A stretch of 64,000 nucleotides of DNA from Alopecurus myosuroides (Eukaryota > Streptophyta > Magnoliopsida > Poales > Poaceae): assembly GCA_028641055.1 (NCBI GenBank), contig CM054062.1, forward strand, positions 12,064,826 to 12,128,825, written 5' to 3'. Positions 44,078 through 55,054 of the stretch are shown here, one piece after another. A program made the position numbers and the translations under genes. A model generated the notes under the pieces. It had not been told where the DNA came from and searched no databases. It saw only the letters and a list, made by a program, of their open reading frames with translations. The number at the start of each line of letters is the position of its first letter. The first letter of the stretch is position 1.

Positions 44078-45098
44078 GTCCTCTCCATTGTAAAGGTTGT
44101 CAAAGTACTCCCGCCATCTATGCTTGATCTCTTCATCCTTCACATGAAACTGATCCTGTCCATCCTTGATGCATTTGACTTTGTTGACATCCCTCATCTT
44201 CCTCTCCCGAATCTTGCACATCGCATAGATGTCATTTTCTCCTTCCTTCATGTTTAAACATTGGTAGAGGTCCTCATACGCTCGACGCCTTCCTTTACTC
44301 ACCGCTTAATTTGCGGACTTCTTTGCCAACTTGTACTTCTCCATGTTATAGCTGCACTCCTTTCCAGATATAGACGTCCGAAACAGTCCTTATTCTCCCC
44401 AATAACCTTATGGACCTCATCATTCCATCACAAGGTATCCTTAGCTTCCCTTCTACTTCCCCTGGTCACCCCAAACTACTCTACAACCACCTTCTGAAAG
44501 CAGGTCTCCATCCTCGTCCACATCATGTTTGGATCACATCCTTTATCCTATGGGCCCTCCTTAATAACCCTCTCCTTGAAAGCGTGGGCTGCCTCCCTCT
44601 TGAGCTTCCGCTAGTTCGTTATAGAGACTTTGGCACACTTATCCCGCTCGACATGAATCCGAAAGAAGAAATCAGCCATCACAAGCTTATGTTGAGGGAC
44701 ACCACTCTCTCCAGGCATCGCCTTACAATCAAGACAAGCGCGTCTGGCTTCTAATCTAGAGAGGACAAAATCAATCTGGCTAGAGTGTTGACCACTACTG
44801 AATGTCACTGGATGGTACTCTCTCTTTCTAAAAGGGATTAGCTACGACCATGTTGTAGGCTAGAGCGAAGTTTGGGACTTCTTCTTCTTCTTGGTTCCCG
44901 ATGCCATAACCAAAGCCCCCATGCACCCTTTAAAAACCTATGTTAGATGTACCCACATGGACATTGAGGTCTCCTCCTATGAAGAGCTTATCACCAATAA
45001 GTACCCTCCTAACCAAGTACTCCAGGCCTTCCCATAACTCCCTCTTGGTGCTCTCATTGTGGCCTACTTATGGTGCATACGCGCTCATAACATTGAGG
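44078..45098 (-). pseudogene. LINE middle part: endonuclease end and linker
   Basis: Minus strand from the right: LNVMSAYAP, then GDKLFIGGDLNVHVGTSNIG (the GDxN endonuclease motif, near 44940-45015), then a decayed linker, then KGRRRAYEDLYQCLNMKEGE and KHRWREYFDNLYNGEDES at 44078-44300. The last block sits just before RT in plant LINEs. Several stops and shifts between 44300 and 44900. Confidence 0.82.
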
Positions 45099-45103
45099 AC
45101 TAA
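45099..45103. repeat. Target site duplication ACTAA (left copy)
   Basis: Precedes TGTAACACC and is repeated at 49404-49408. Confidence 0.93.
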
Positions 45104-46451
45104 TGTAACACCTGGGGTGTTCCCCCTTAGTAGAAAGTTGTTTGTTTTCTTTTAGCTTTGCATCACATGCATCATATGCATTGCACCATGTTTTTTTTCA
45201 AAACAACTCAAAAATTCAAACCACTTTAAACTTTCACACATGTCCGAAATTCCCAATTAAAAAGTGCAATCTAAACCACTCAACTTGTTTTCAAATAGTT
45301 TGAAGTTGAAATTTATTTAATTTGCTTGTCAATAAAAATTTCCCTTCTATTAACACCCCAAATGGTAATTTCAAATTCAAAGCAAATCCATTCATAATTG
45401 ACATGATCCCAAGTGTGGTTTAAAGAATTAAAAATCTTCCAAACCTTTTAAAACTCACTAAGTTTCATAGTGTTGAGCTTATTTAATAAAACTTGTTTAT
45501 TTCCAAAATTCAAAACTAACCTTATTGGGAATTCAACTAACCAATTAAAAATCAAATTAATATTCCAAATTTTGAAGTTAAGGTTAAATGGCTTTGAATT
45601 GCTGTTTTGCAAATTACTAAAAAATTATTCATAAAATTAAACCAAATCTCTATTCTTTCTCTCCTTTTCTTTTCTTACAAGCAAAAAAAAGAAGAAGAAA
45701 AAAATAAAAGGAAAGGGAGCTAGGGGGAGGCAGGCCCAACCCACAGCCCATCTCCCCCCTAGCCCACACAACCCACTCGGTCATCTTCCACCTCTGTCCG
45801 TACAGGGGGGAGATGTCGCTGTCATCCCCCACCGAGCCCTCACCTGCCCCCTTGCCCCCTCCTACAAGAAGGTTCCGAGGCCGGATCCCCAACCCTAGCC
45901 ACCTACCCTTCTCCCCTCTCCTCCTCCTAGCCGCCGCCCTCCCTTCCTCCTCCTCTGCTTATTTCTTTCTGAACCTTCTGAACCGTTGGAGACAACATCG
46001 TGGTTGGGTTTTGCCGGCAGCGGCGCCGACGCGGTGGTCGTCGTCGAGGGTTTCTTCTTGCGGGAATGGAACCGGCGCACCTTCCTCTTCGTCCTTGCAG
46101 AAGCGCCGGGTCTTGAGCTTCCTTGATCAACGACGCCGTCAAGATCTTCTCGGCAAGAACCACCCCCTTTCCTCGTCGTCTACACCTGCTGCATCACATG
46201 GCATCGAGACTCCCTCGACTCTGTGCGCTCCACAGCGACCCAAGGTGAGACCCCACCTCGGCCTAGGCCCCCCTCCTTCCCCTCTGCTCTGGTCGCCGGC
46301 CATCGTGCCGCGCAGTGGACTCCTCACGGCAGGCCGCCGGCCGCCTCTTTTCTCTCGATCGGGATGCAGTTACCTGCGTGCAGTTCGTCAGTTAACAGCC
46401 CGAAAGACCACCTCAAAAACCCACGCAATCAGAACCTATCAAATCCGAGCG

Positions 46452-46515
46452 AGTACCACAGTGGTTAGGCAGTGTGTGCTCGCACCCGCAGCGCCTGGGT
46501 TCGAATCCCCCCCTA
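46452..46515 (+). other. tRNA-like segment with A and B boxes inside the solo LTR
   Basis: ACCACAGTGGTTAGGC (46455-46470) resembles an internal A box (TRGCNNAGTGG, imperfect), and GGTTCGAATCC (46498-46508) is a perfect B box, about 30-35 bp apart. A T-rich stretch follows from 46530 that could end pol III transcription. There is no full cloverleaf, so it is not a working tRNA gene; it looks like the head of a tRNA-derived SINE or a captured tRNA fragment. Confidence 0.5.
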
Positions 46516-48375
46516 GGCAGAAAAGCAACACCCTTTTCTCTGTTTTTTCTTTTTCTGCCCGAATTTCAGAAACATAGATCTGAGGCCTTAACTCTAAAAT
46601 CAATATCAAATTGAATATTACTCCAATTTGAATGATTCAAAATCCGGTGGATTCATAATCTTGAGCCCTTTCTGTTAATGTCAAGTTTGCAACATGTTTC
46701 TGTAACAATTTTTGCACTAAATAATTAATTACTGAAAATGCAATAAAAATTGGAAACTTTGGAATTTCATAACTTTAGTTCTGCTCATCCAATTTAAGCA
46801 AACTTGGGCTCTAAAAATTTGTCTTAACAAACTCTACACATTGGTATTTTATTTGGCCACAATTGAATTAATTTTGAACATGTTTTCCTCTGTTTACTAA
46901 AAAGGGCAGAATAAGACTATTTATGGAAAATTGCATAATAAATTCATTAATAACCCAAAAATTATGTTTAATATCTCAAAATGTTCAGTGAAACATTTGC
47001 TACATGTTTTCAACCTTTTAAATGCAATTTGTTTATTGTTTTCCCTAATTAAAAGTGGTTCAATAATCCAATGCTTTAATTAAACCCTTTTAAATTGCAA
47101 AATCCATAACTTGGGCAATTCAAAATCCAATTCCAACATGTAAAATATGTTTTCCATCCCATTTTTCATGAACTTTGCAAATATCAACTCTATTTTCTAT
47201 TTTGAATAATTTAAATTGCTGAAAACAACTGTTTCTTATTTAATGCAATTAAAATTGCCAAATTAATAACTTGCTCATTTTAAATCCAAATTCAACAAAT
47301 GAAATATGTTTTCCATCTAAAATTTTGTGTTCTTTCCAAATATAAATTTTGTTATCTGTTTTGAGCAATTAAAATGGGTGAAAACAATAAATACTTGTGT
47401 AACTCACTTAAGAAGCCAAATTTCCTAACCTAATAAATAAAATTCCAAACTGGGTAAACCTTATTTCCAATTGGTTCTATTGTTTTTATTTTGTTGTTTT
47501 CCTCATCCATGCATCATACTAAACCACGTTCACCTGTTGGTTAGTTGTAAAACAATTGTTTCAACCATAATTCATGGGCTTTTCATATGCAACTCAAATT
47601 GCATATGGGTCCATTTAAACATGTTATCATGTCAACTAGTTTATTTCTATGCAACCATTAAATTGTCATGCATCCATATCTTGATCATGCTGGATCTTTT
47701 GCCGTAGTAGTAATTGTTGCATCCGGTGTTTGTTCGAGGTTCGCTGCTTCTTCCCGGATAGGACGTTGAGATGATGTGAGCAACGACAAGTTCTGTGGAT
47801 GTACCTCTACTTGCTGGATCTCAGGCAAGTATACTCACTTGCTGCCACATGGCTGCCTTTCATCACTTGTTACCGATTGTTTCCGTTGTTCTTATTCTAG
47901 CCTGTTGATTTGATGCTTGTGTCTCGATCCTATTATATGTTTACCTTGCAGCCATGATATAGCCTTCCTTCCACTTCCTATTAACTGTTGTTTGTTTACC
48001 CTGTTGGCCCTCATGTCGTAGTTGCATGCTTAGTTTTGTTTGTGCTCGAGCCTTGTTATCCTTTGTCGTATCACCTGTTTAGTTGATAGTTGGGTTTCAA
48101 TTCAATCAACCTGTTAATGTTTTGGGTAATAATAATTTGATGTTAAGGCACCGGCAGGAGGCCCGGGTTAGGGTTTTGAAGCCTGCTAGTGTCGAACTTA
48201 ATTAGGAAAAGAGTCTTGTCTACTGATCCATGATGAGCGTGCTCACCGCATCCGGGAGGTAGTATGGGACCCCCCTCGACTTAGACCTGATTTGCAGCTT
48301 GTCCGAAGAGCCACACTTAGTTTGGGTGTTCCATTTGCTCCTTTGCATAATGGGTTGGCCCCCCCTTGGTTACTG

Positions 48376-48391
48376 ATGATGATGATGATGC
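48376..48391. repeat. ATG/GAT microsatellite
   Basis: A short run of TGATGATGATGATGATG lies within the solo LTR. Ordinary slippage repeat. Confidence 0.7.
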
Positions 48392-49403
48392 ATATAGGGC
48401 GAGGCCTGTGGTGCCGGGGGGTGTGGTTTTCACCCTTGAGCTTAGGTTAGGTCGGACTGGCCGGGACCTTATAGCTCCGTGGCTCCTAGGATGGGTTGTA
48501 GAGATGGTTTGGGTCGTGTCGAGCCAACCTGAGTTTTAGTTGGTGGCTTGAGTGTGTACGGGTACTGGAGCACACCCTGCAGGGATAAATCTTCTCGAGA
48601 AGCCGTGTTTTCCGCGGTTATGGATTACTTGGTGAAAGTACTGGCTAACAAGTACTCAGAACAACTTACACCTAACTAATGATACTTGACTAGTAATAGT
48701 CTTATTGACACAATAACTTGATCCATCCTTAATCCAACAGTGTGAGTTATCCTTGGGTTGCTTCCTTAGTAGGGGGTGACATTGGATGGGTATTGTTTGG
48801 TGAGTAGTTGTAGTTGGTTACGATACGCTATCTTATCTTCTTTCTGTTAGCCGGAAGTTGTAGTGTGTTTCTGTAGTTGGTTAGTGCAGCCCGCTGCCGC
48901 TTATTTGCAATAATCCCTTCCTTTCCGTTGAACCCAAAAGTATTTGTATCTTGTGATGACTGGCTACGCCGGTATCTTGTGAGTATGGTTTATCCACTTG
49001 CCAGTACTTAACCGTACTGACCCACGAATTCTTTTTCGTGGCTGCATATTTAACATTGCAGTCAACAGGTTTGAAGTCTGACGACGTTAGCTTGGGAATC
49101 CCTCCGGCTTGGCCTAGGCAGGGATTGGACGCTCTCGGTTATCTTCAGGACTCTTAGTCCAATTTGTATCTTGTCCGTAGTCGGACGCTATGTTGTTTCT
49201 TCCGCTGTTATTTGGATCTTTGTATGGTATCAGTTGTATCCTTGACTCGTTTGAGTCTTCTTGTATATATCTTTTCTGTTGTTGTTGCGGAATATTCGTG
49301 AACTGTTGTAATGTTATCACACGTGGCAACCTGGAATCGGTTATTATGTGGATTTTGGCGGGAATGCTGAAATCTGCATAGTGCCCGATCTAGGGGCGTC
49401 ACA

Positions 49404-49408
49404 ACTAA
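49404..49408. repeat. Target site duplication ACTAA (right copy)
   Basis: Pairs with 45099-45103. Confidence 0.93.
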
Positions 49409-50035
49409 GTCTACAACTACTAGCTTGACAAGGATAATCCAGGCCCCTTGCCTCATGACATCCACAACTCTATCCTTGAGGCTCTTGTTGATCAAGATGC
49501 CTACTCCATTTTTGTTTGAAGTTGTCCCCGTGTACCACAGCTTGATGTCGGTACCCTCCACATCCTTCGCCTTCTTCCCCTTCCATTTGGTCTCTTGGAC
49601 ACATAGGACATCAACATGCCTCCTCACCATCGTATCAACTAACTCCCTTAACTTACCCGTCAGGGACCCTACGTTCTACCTACCTAAGTTTATCCTCCTA
49701 GGCTCGACTAACTTCCTTACCATCCGCACTTGTCGAGTCAAATGTGAAGACCCTTGCTCATCTTTCACTACAGAGGGGCGTCGGTGCAGCGCTCCACTAA
49801 GGATGCGGAGACCCGACTCTTTCTCACTTGTCACCGTATCCAGATCAAGATACGGCACGCCACCAAGGGGGTGATGGCCCAACCCTTACTCATTTGACAC
49901 CACATCTGAGTTCCGATATCGAACGTCGCTAAGAGGGTTACGCCCCAACGAGGTTCCTTTGGTTTTCATCCCCATAAGAGTGGCTAGGTTTTTCCGTTGG
50001 CTCACCAAGCCTATCACAACCCTCCTCCTTCGTCT
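49409..50035 (-). pseudogene. LINE 5' part: endonuclease start and leader
   Basis: Minus strand 49409-49630 encodes RRHVDVLCVQETKWKGKKAK, including the catalytic Glu of AP-like endonucleases, then GTDIKLWYTGTTSNKNGVGI and LINKSLKDRVVDVMRQG, running to VKLVVVDLV at the LTR. Upstream of 49630 the frame decays into a leader with no clear start. The endonuclease nicks target DNA for target-primed reverse transcription. The left edge of the CACTA element at 50036 ends this piece. Confidence 0.83.
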
Positions 50036-50179
50036 CACTAGTAGAAACCTGAGTATATGAGACAGTAGAAATAGATGGTTGAACAAAAAAACAACCGACT
50101 GGGATGATATCCCTCGGACGTATGATATTATGGTGCCGACTCTAATAAAGTTTATGTCGGTCCAATACTGCATTCTGTC

Positions 50180-50365
50180 TCTAAAAATATTTACTATTAC
50201 AGCCGTTGTCAAAACCAAGCCGTCTCTAGTAATGTTTGTGTTAGTCAATATTGTTGGTTGTCTCTAAAAGTATTTTCCATTACATCCAGCATCCAAACTG
50301 AACCAGCTCTCGCATGACCACATACGGTCGAAAGTCTTGTCCGTCTCTAAAAATATTTGTCTTAC
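50180..50365. repeat. Subterminal repeats of the CACTA element
   Basis: GTCTCTAAAAATATTT and variants (GTCTCTAGTAATGTTTG, GTCTCTAAAAGTATTTTCC) occur four times, at about 50178, 50222, 50262 and 50341. Arrays of short words near the ends are transposase binding sites in this superfamily. Confidence 0.65.
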
Positions 50366-50649
50366 AAGAACATCTACTTATTTTGTATAAGAACAATATT
50401 TTTTTCTATGTGTGAAAATATTGCTCTTAGCATCTGAAAAATATTTCTGCGATTTAAATAAATTGCTCGCTTGTTCAAAAAAAGTGTTTTTTGTAAGTTA
50501 TAAAGAAAATAATAATAACGGTGTGCAGTTGTACAAGAGAGATACATATGTACAATATAGTTTCGTAGCATGCATTGCACACATCGTCGCACGTGTTTCT
50601 CAACGTTTGACAATCTTCTTGCCATTTTTTGTCAATGTTTTATAATTTA

Positions 50650-51341
50650 GCCCTGCATCACGACTTGTTCTTTTGAACGGATGACCATGATGACTTAGCT
50701 GGTAGTGTGGCGTTGCTTCTATTTATGATGTATGTTGTCTTATCGTCATCGCCATCTCCCATATTTGGGTCGCCGTACCGGTGGAAGTCGTCCTCGTTGG
50801 TGACTCCATCTATGCCGATTATGATCCTTTTGCCTCTCCTCACCAAAACACAACAAGGTTTGGACGATTTTGGTTATGAAGAATCATTGGGATAATCGCT
50901 TAGCCAATACCCATGGCTCATTTTGCACAGTAAGGTTCACGCTTACAGTTCTGAATGTGGTTTCATGCACAACCATGAGGAGAGGTTGTTTATCCATACA
51001 AACACGGGCTAGGTGCTATGTGTTCTACTCTGGTTACCGAATGGATTGAGTATGTCTATACTTGCGCCCAATCTGATGTTTCTTGGCTCTGTTCCAAAAC
51101 TTTGGTATTCGACGGGTAATGCTTTCCACTGGCTTGCATACGAAGCGTGTCTCAGCGGTATTTTTAATTTCACTTTGGATCTTTCGGCACTTTCTACTTT
51201 CTTCTGCGTTTCAGCGCATGAGGTTTTCTTTATTGCGGTCCACGAAATACCTCTGAAGACGACGAATGAGCCGAAAGTAGCACACAACTTTTCAAGGAGG
51301 TTTCTTCCCTTTCTTGTATCGAGCAGTGTTGCACACGACAT
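50650..51341 (-). pseudogene. CACTA transposase fragment (Transposase_21 region and tail)
   Basis: At 51009-51341 the minus strand reads PLRHASYASQWKALPVEYQS then FGTEPRNIRLGASIDILNPF GNQSRTHST, the well-known PRN.RLG..(T)DG.NP(F/Y)GN...HST block of CACTA transposases, with the DG pair altered to DI. At 50658-50900 it continues with VRRGKRIIIGIDGVTNEDDF and HRYGDPNMG, matching the carboxy-terminal part of related proteins. The middle of the enzyme is deleted, so the copy is inactive. Confidence 0.7.
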
Positions 51342-51627
51342 GTGGTCTTGTTTGTGTCGTCTTTTCGATAAATGTAGCCGTCATTGATGCACACGTGGTA
51401 TTTTTCGTGCGGTAAATCAAGAGGTAACACGACTTTTTTTGGTCTCGTCTAGACTATTAGGACATGTGTTCTTCTCGGGAAGAACATTGTGCCAGTATTG
51501 CAGAAAAGTTTTGACGCTTAAGTCACTCCATTTTTATTTTTCCTTCATCTGCAGAACTTCAAGCACTAATTTCAATCGGGACTCCTCTGGCCCGCAATCT
51601 GCCTACCACAAAGTATCAATTCTATCT

Positions 51628-52040
51628 TCAGTTGCGCCAGTTTATATTTCTCTCTAGCAGCAGCTCTGGGTTAGTCGTCTTCCTGACAAATAGTTCTTGA
51701 ACCCGAGTGCCCCGCACGACCAAAGTTAACGGCGTCCGCGTGTCAGAGTCTTCTACATATTGTTCGGACTCTTCTCCATCATGTGCAGGAGTCTCTTCGT
51801 CTTCTCGCCACGTCGTTATTGCCATGCTGCCCTTCGTCAATTCTTGTTGCCTCCCCATGGACCTCCTCATCTCTTTACCACTTATCTATTGAGTGTGGCC
51901 ATCCATGAAACCACACATGAGCAGGTGATCCTGCGCTGTACTGGAAAATGGTTTATGCAAGGTTCTTAGTTTGCATTTTCTACACGGACATTTTATATCT
52001 GGGCAGTTATTGAAACATGTCGCCCACCCGCGTATTTCAA
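51628..52040 (-). pseudogene. CACTA transposase N-terminal Transpos_assoc domain
   Basis: Minus strand near 51900-52030 reads IKCPCRKCKLRTLHKPFSST then DHLLMCGFMDGHTQ, the CPC..C...HL...GF..GY.xW pattern of the transposase-associated domain (PF13963). An acidic stretch follows at 51628-51870 (EDEETPAHDGEESEQYVEDS). It lies upstream of the Transposase_21 block in the same direction, as expected for one gene. Stop codons are present. Confidence 0.7.
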
Positions 52041-52660
52041 ATATCTAGCCACAATCATTTCGCTCATGATGACCATTATAACCTGCATGATATGTATAAA
52101 TAAGATAATTAATTAGAACCACCGGTTGTTGTCACGCAAATTTTCGGTATGACCTTTGCTAAAAAAGAATACGTAGAGTGGCAGAAATTTGTCGAAACGG
52201 AAATAAATCAACATTTAGACAAAATATTAAAATTTCATTTTTATGTTATCATCTTTGGATAAAAAACACAATAATATTTCATCATCTCACCCCACATCTC
52301 GGCCAATTTCACAATTATATATATATAGCCGACGATATGATTTTCTTCCTCCAATTAATTAGTCACCGATTAAATAGTTAGACGAGGTCGAAGATAACCG
52401 AGACGACACGTCGACCAAGAAAGTGGTGTGTGGGTGGCTTGTAGGGGGTGGGGATCTTTTGTACATCTAGATCTATGAGTGGTGGGAGATAGATAATCAA
52501 TTAGTAGATTTAGAGCTACCTAGTTAGGAGTGGCGTGGGAGAAAGATTTGCTTACATCTTTCAAGTAAAATTGGTTTAGATGGAGGAATGAGCTGGAAAT
52601 AAGACGAGCTGGGGGTGGGGGGGAGGAGTGTGGCTGGTCATATTAAGCGAAGATGATATG
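52041..52660. other. AT-rich 5' part of the CACTA element, no gene
   Basis: Leader side of the CACTA gene on the minus strand. It has a TATATATATA run near 52317. No coding frame or inserted element seen. Confidence 0.45.
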
Positions 52661-53069
52661 TTACTGGTGGCGCATAAACTATCCGAGACCATGTACATAT
52701 GCTGGGCACGTTGCTAAATGCACGCCACTAGTAAACTTATACTAGTGGCGTAGCAGGAATGCATGTAATTTATGTGCGTCACTTGTAATATTCTACCTGG
52801 GCTGGCTTCGGTCTGCCGGACACGCCTGCCACGTAGGACTCTGACAGGCGGCCCCAACTATTCATTGGCACATAGGCCGGTCAACAATGTTTTAAATGGT
52901 GCCCAACCACCTTCCCGATTTCCCAGGCAGCGCTGCAGCTACCAACGATGCGGCGGTACGGCTCTTGCGGGTCGCCAACATTAAACAGACGCATCGCCTC
53001 CCAACCACATGTCGGTTCTCACCCGTGCCACTGTCTCTCGCCATCGATTACTGGCGAGTTCCTATCCCC

Positions 53070-53076
53070 TATAAAA
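53070..53076 (+). promoter_or_regulatory. TATA box before the acidic ORF
   Basis: TATAAAA stands 73 bp upstream of the ATG at 53149 in otherwise GC-rich sequence. The spacing suits a plant promoter with a short leader. Activity not known. Confidence 0.4.
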
Positions 53077-53148
53077 TGTTTTTTCGTGATGTTATCTCAA
53101 GTCGAGCTCCCATCTCGCCCTCGTAAAAAATGGTTCCCCACCTAGGCC

Positions 53149-53646
53149 ATGTTGACTGCATGTCCGTCTTCCAACGACGTCGACAAGGAGGACGAGGAGG
53201 AGGAAGAGGATACAGAGACGGAGGGGTGGACCTGGCCATTCTCGCCAGAGAAAGCTACCCCGTTGTCCTCCTATGCCATCGCGTGCAGGGAAGACTCGAA
53301 CGACATCAAATTGGTCGCCAAGCACACCAAGGAGCACAATGTGTGACGTCTTATGGAGACTTCCGCCGTCACTGCGGTGAGGGAGGCCGCCGCCCACCAG
53401 TTTATGGTCGATGAGCGATAAATTGTCATGGCGTTATAAGTCCAAAGGGAGGCCGCGCACAGTCGCACACCGCTTGACTCCGGATGGAGGAGGCGCACCA
53501 GCACGTGAAACAATGACGATAAGGAGGCGCACGAGCACATGAAGCAGCGAAGATAAGGAGGTTGGTGAAGGAACACCACTTCGCATGCTAAGCAACAGCT
53601 CACGACGGCAAGGCCTGCTGCTACAGTGTCGAGCCCCCGCCTTCAT
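53149..53646 (+). pseudogene. Hypothetical acidic ORF relic
   Basis: The ATG at 53149 opens MLTACPSSNDVDKEDEEEEE, then WTWPFSPEKATPLSSYAIAC and IKLVAKHTKEHNV, stopping at 53346. Beyond the stop the text keeps a protein-like look with further stops (EAAAHQFMVDER, then DSGWRRR and KEAHEHMKQRR) to about 53640. I do not recognise the family. The acid/lysine composition and the preceding TATA box suggest a former small gene, perhaps transposon-borne; all else is guesswork. Confidence 0.35.
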
Positions 53647-53798
53647 CGACCTTGATTAAGTTTATTTTAGAGTTTAAATTTTCTGTAAATTTTTCTTAAG
53701 TTTGAAAACAATTCGAGTCATTTGTTTAAATTTGAGTTTTTTTTAAAAAAAATGGTACGGGAGGTACCACTACGGTAGCTATCGCTTTTGATCCGCAC

Positions 53799-53814
53799 AA
53801 GTGTTTGGACGCTC
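53799..53814. repeat. 16 bp target duplication (left copy)
   Basis: AAGTGTTTGGACGCTC, repeated with one change at 55055-55070. The length suits target-primed retroposition rather than LTR insertion. Confidence 0.85.
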
Positions 53815-55054
53815 ATGTGATGGTGACGTTAGGAATGATGGTTAGGCGAGAGCTACGAGGATAGACTCCCGGGTCGCCTCCTCTCGGGCGACTCCGGAGT
53901 CCCCCCCCCCCCCCCCCCGAAACCCTAGCAAGCCGCCCCTCCTCTCTCGCGATCCGCGGGCGCTGCCGCCGCCGGCCGGCGGCGGTGGCGGCACCCCACT
54001 GGCAGGCGGCCGGTGGGGATGGGGGGCGCTCCGGCGGCGGCGCTGGGAAGGACAACGACGTCGATTCGGTGGCGCGAGGAGACGGCGAGATGGTGGCGGC
54101 GGCGCCGCTGGTCCCCGGGCGGTGCGTCCTCTTGTCTGCGACGGGAGGCGGCGGCGTGTGGGCGGCCGGCGGTAGGACGACCGGCGGCGGCGGACGCGGA
54201 TGAGCAGATCGATCTGCCTTCACCCTGGGTGGGCTGATCGTGGATTGGGCCTCTAGGACGATTTGGCCTTTGGCTCAGATTCGGGCTGGTGAGGCTCAGC
54301 CGGGGTGCTCTGTGGCCTTTCTCCTCCTGCAACCGTCGCTGCTGGGAGTCGTTTCGCAGCGTCGGGGCTGCGAGATAAAAGAATAAAGGTGGCGGTCCTT
54401 GGGTTTCCCTTCGTGCGAAGATGAAGATCCGGACGTAGATTCTCTTTGATCGAGCCGGGATGTCGACCGAAAAGCTCCGTCGGCGAACTCCCATGGGCTA
54501 CGCCTGGAGATTGCTGGATCGGTGGAATTCGGTCGCTATGCTCAGTCATTGATGGTGAGATTGGAGGACTAGCAACGGAGTTCGGAGTCTTTGCATCGAT
54601 GGGGATCTGGCTTGGAGTTACAAGATTCGTGGCAGCCGTATGTAAGAGGGGGCGACAACAAGCGTGAAGTCCAAAGTCCTACCTTTCAGGGTGAAAACCC
54701 AAGGTCTGGCCTTAATTGATTGTGCCTGGCATTGGTCTTCTTGGAGCCGTTATTTTGAGAGCGAGGATTATCTTCAGGGTGAAAACCTAAGGTCTGGCAT
54801 TAATTGGTTGTGCCTGGCACCGTTCTTCTTGAATACGTTATTTTCGAAGAGATGGACATCTGTTGTTTAGGTGGTGGTTGTGCGGCTACCGCAAGGACTG
54901 TATCTCTGTAGCGGGACTTTTTCTTTTTTACTTCTTCTTTTTATTGTCTTTCGGCTGTGTGCATCCGCAATGACTACGGTTATTGCGTTGTTGCAGAGGC
55001 CGGGTGTAATTTGTATCTTGCGATATTAATATACTTCCCTTTATCAAGAAAAAA
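53815..55054 (+). mobile_element. Poly(A) retroposon of about 1.24 kb (LINE-derived or similar)
   Basis: A 16 bp duplication, an A-rich 3' tail (TATCAAGAAAAAA at 55043-55054) and a GC-rich 5' part mark a retroposed transcript. The 5' end holds a run of 18 C (about 53901) and AAACCCTAGC. Frames in the first 400 bp exist on both strands because of GC content, and none shows a domain. The end text (GCCGGGTGTAATTTGTATCT, GATATTAATATAC) looks like the 3' tail of plant LINEs. No RT or endonuclease is present, so it is a truncated or non-autonomous copy. Confidence 0.7.
54688..54830. repeat. Direct duplication, period 88 bp, in the retroposon
   Basis: CAGGGTGAAAACCCAAGGTC at 54688 recurs as CAGGGTGAAAACCTAAGGTC at 54776. 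Each is followed by TGGC.TTAATTG.TTGTGCC and TGGCA. A local tandem duplication inside the element. Confidence 0.8.

Larger units (their letters stand above)
45104..49403 (+). mobile_element. Large solo LTR (4300 bp), TGTAACACC...GGCGTCACA
   Basis: TG/CA ends and the perfect ACTAA duplication define it, and removing it restores the LINE endonuclease frame. Parts: AT-rich 45104-45700, GC-rich 45720-46440, a tRNA-like segment at 46452-46515, AT-rich 46560-47680, then a unique region with CATGATGAGCGTGCTCACCG-like text and an ATG microsatellite near 48376. TGTAACACC starts and multi-kilobase LTRs are typical of some Triticeae Gypsy families. The 254-codon frame at 45813-46577 follows from GC bias and shows no domain. 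No interior remains. Confidence 0.9.
34385..50035 (-). mobile_element. L1-type LINE in three pieces, 3' truncated
   Basis: Pieces at 49409-50035, 44078-45098 and 34385-34745 (minus strand, 5' to 3') form one LINE ORF2. The joins are exact: at ACTAA the frame reads KLVVVDLVLNVMSAYA, and at CTCTC it reads NLYNGEDESSTIELYDSF. The order is endonuclease, linker, RT start. The 3' part of RT, including the catalytic YADD box, is missing at the left edge. The two gaps are filled by solo LTR insertions. Confidence 0.87.
50036..52747 (-). mobile_element. CACTA (CMC/En-Spm) DNA transposon, degenerate
   Basis: The left end is CACTAGTAGAAACC and the right end is CTTATACTAGTG, whose complement is CACTAGTATAAG, so both ends carry the CACTA inverted repeat. 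Short subterminal repeats follow at each end: GTCTCTAAAAATATTT-like words at 50180-50360, and GGTGGCGCAT / CGCCACTAGTAA words at 52665-52730. The interior encodes CACTA transposase fragments on the minus strand. The 3 bp flanks (TCT and GCG) do not match, so the right edge may be slightly off or changed. At 2.7 kb it is far shorter than an autonomous CACTA. Confidence 0.65.
52748..53798 (+). other. Unassigned segment with a TATA box and a small ORF relic
   Basis: GC-moderate DNA between the CACTA element and the poly(A) retroposon. It carries TATAAAA at 53070 and an ORF from 53149 (separate entries). It continues beyond the retroposon at 55071. No terminal repeats recognised. Confidence 0.4.

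Noticed and set aside
46452..46515. Functional tRNA gene
   Set aside because: A and B boxes are seen, but no full acceptor and anticodon stems can be paired by eye. Kept only as a tRNA-like segment.
45813..46577. 254-codon open frame in the GC-rich part of the solo LTR
   Set aside because: Low-complexity Pro/Ser/Arg composition, no domain, runs through the tRNA-like segment, and lies wholly inside an LTR. GC content explains the lack of stops.
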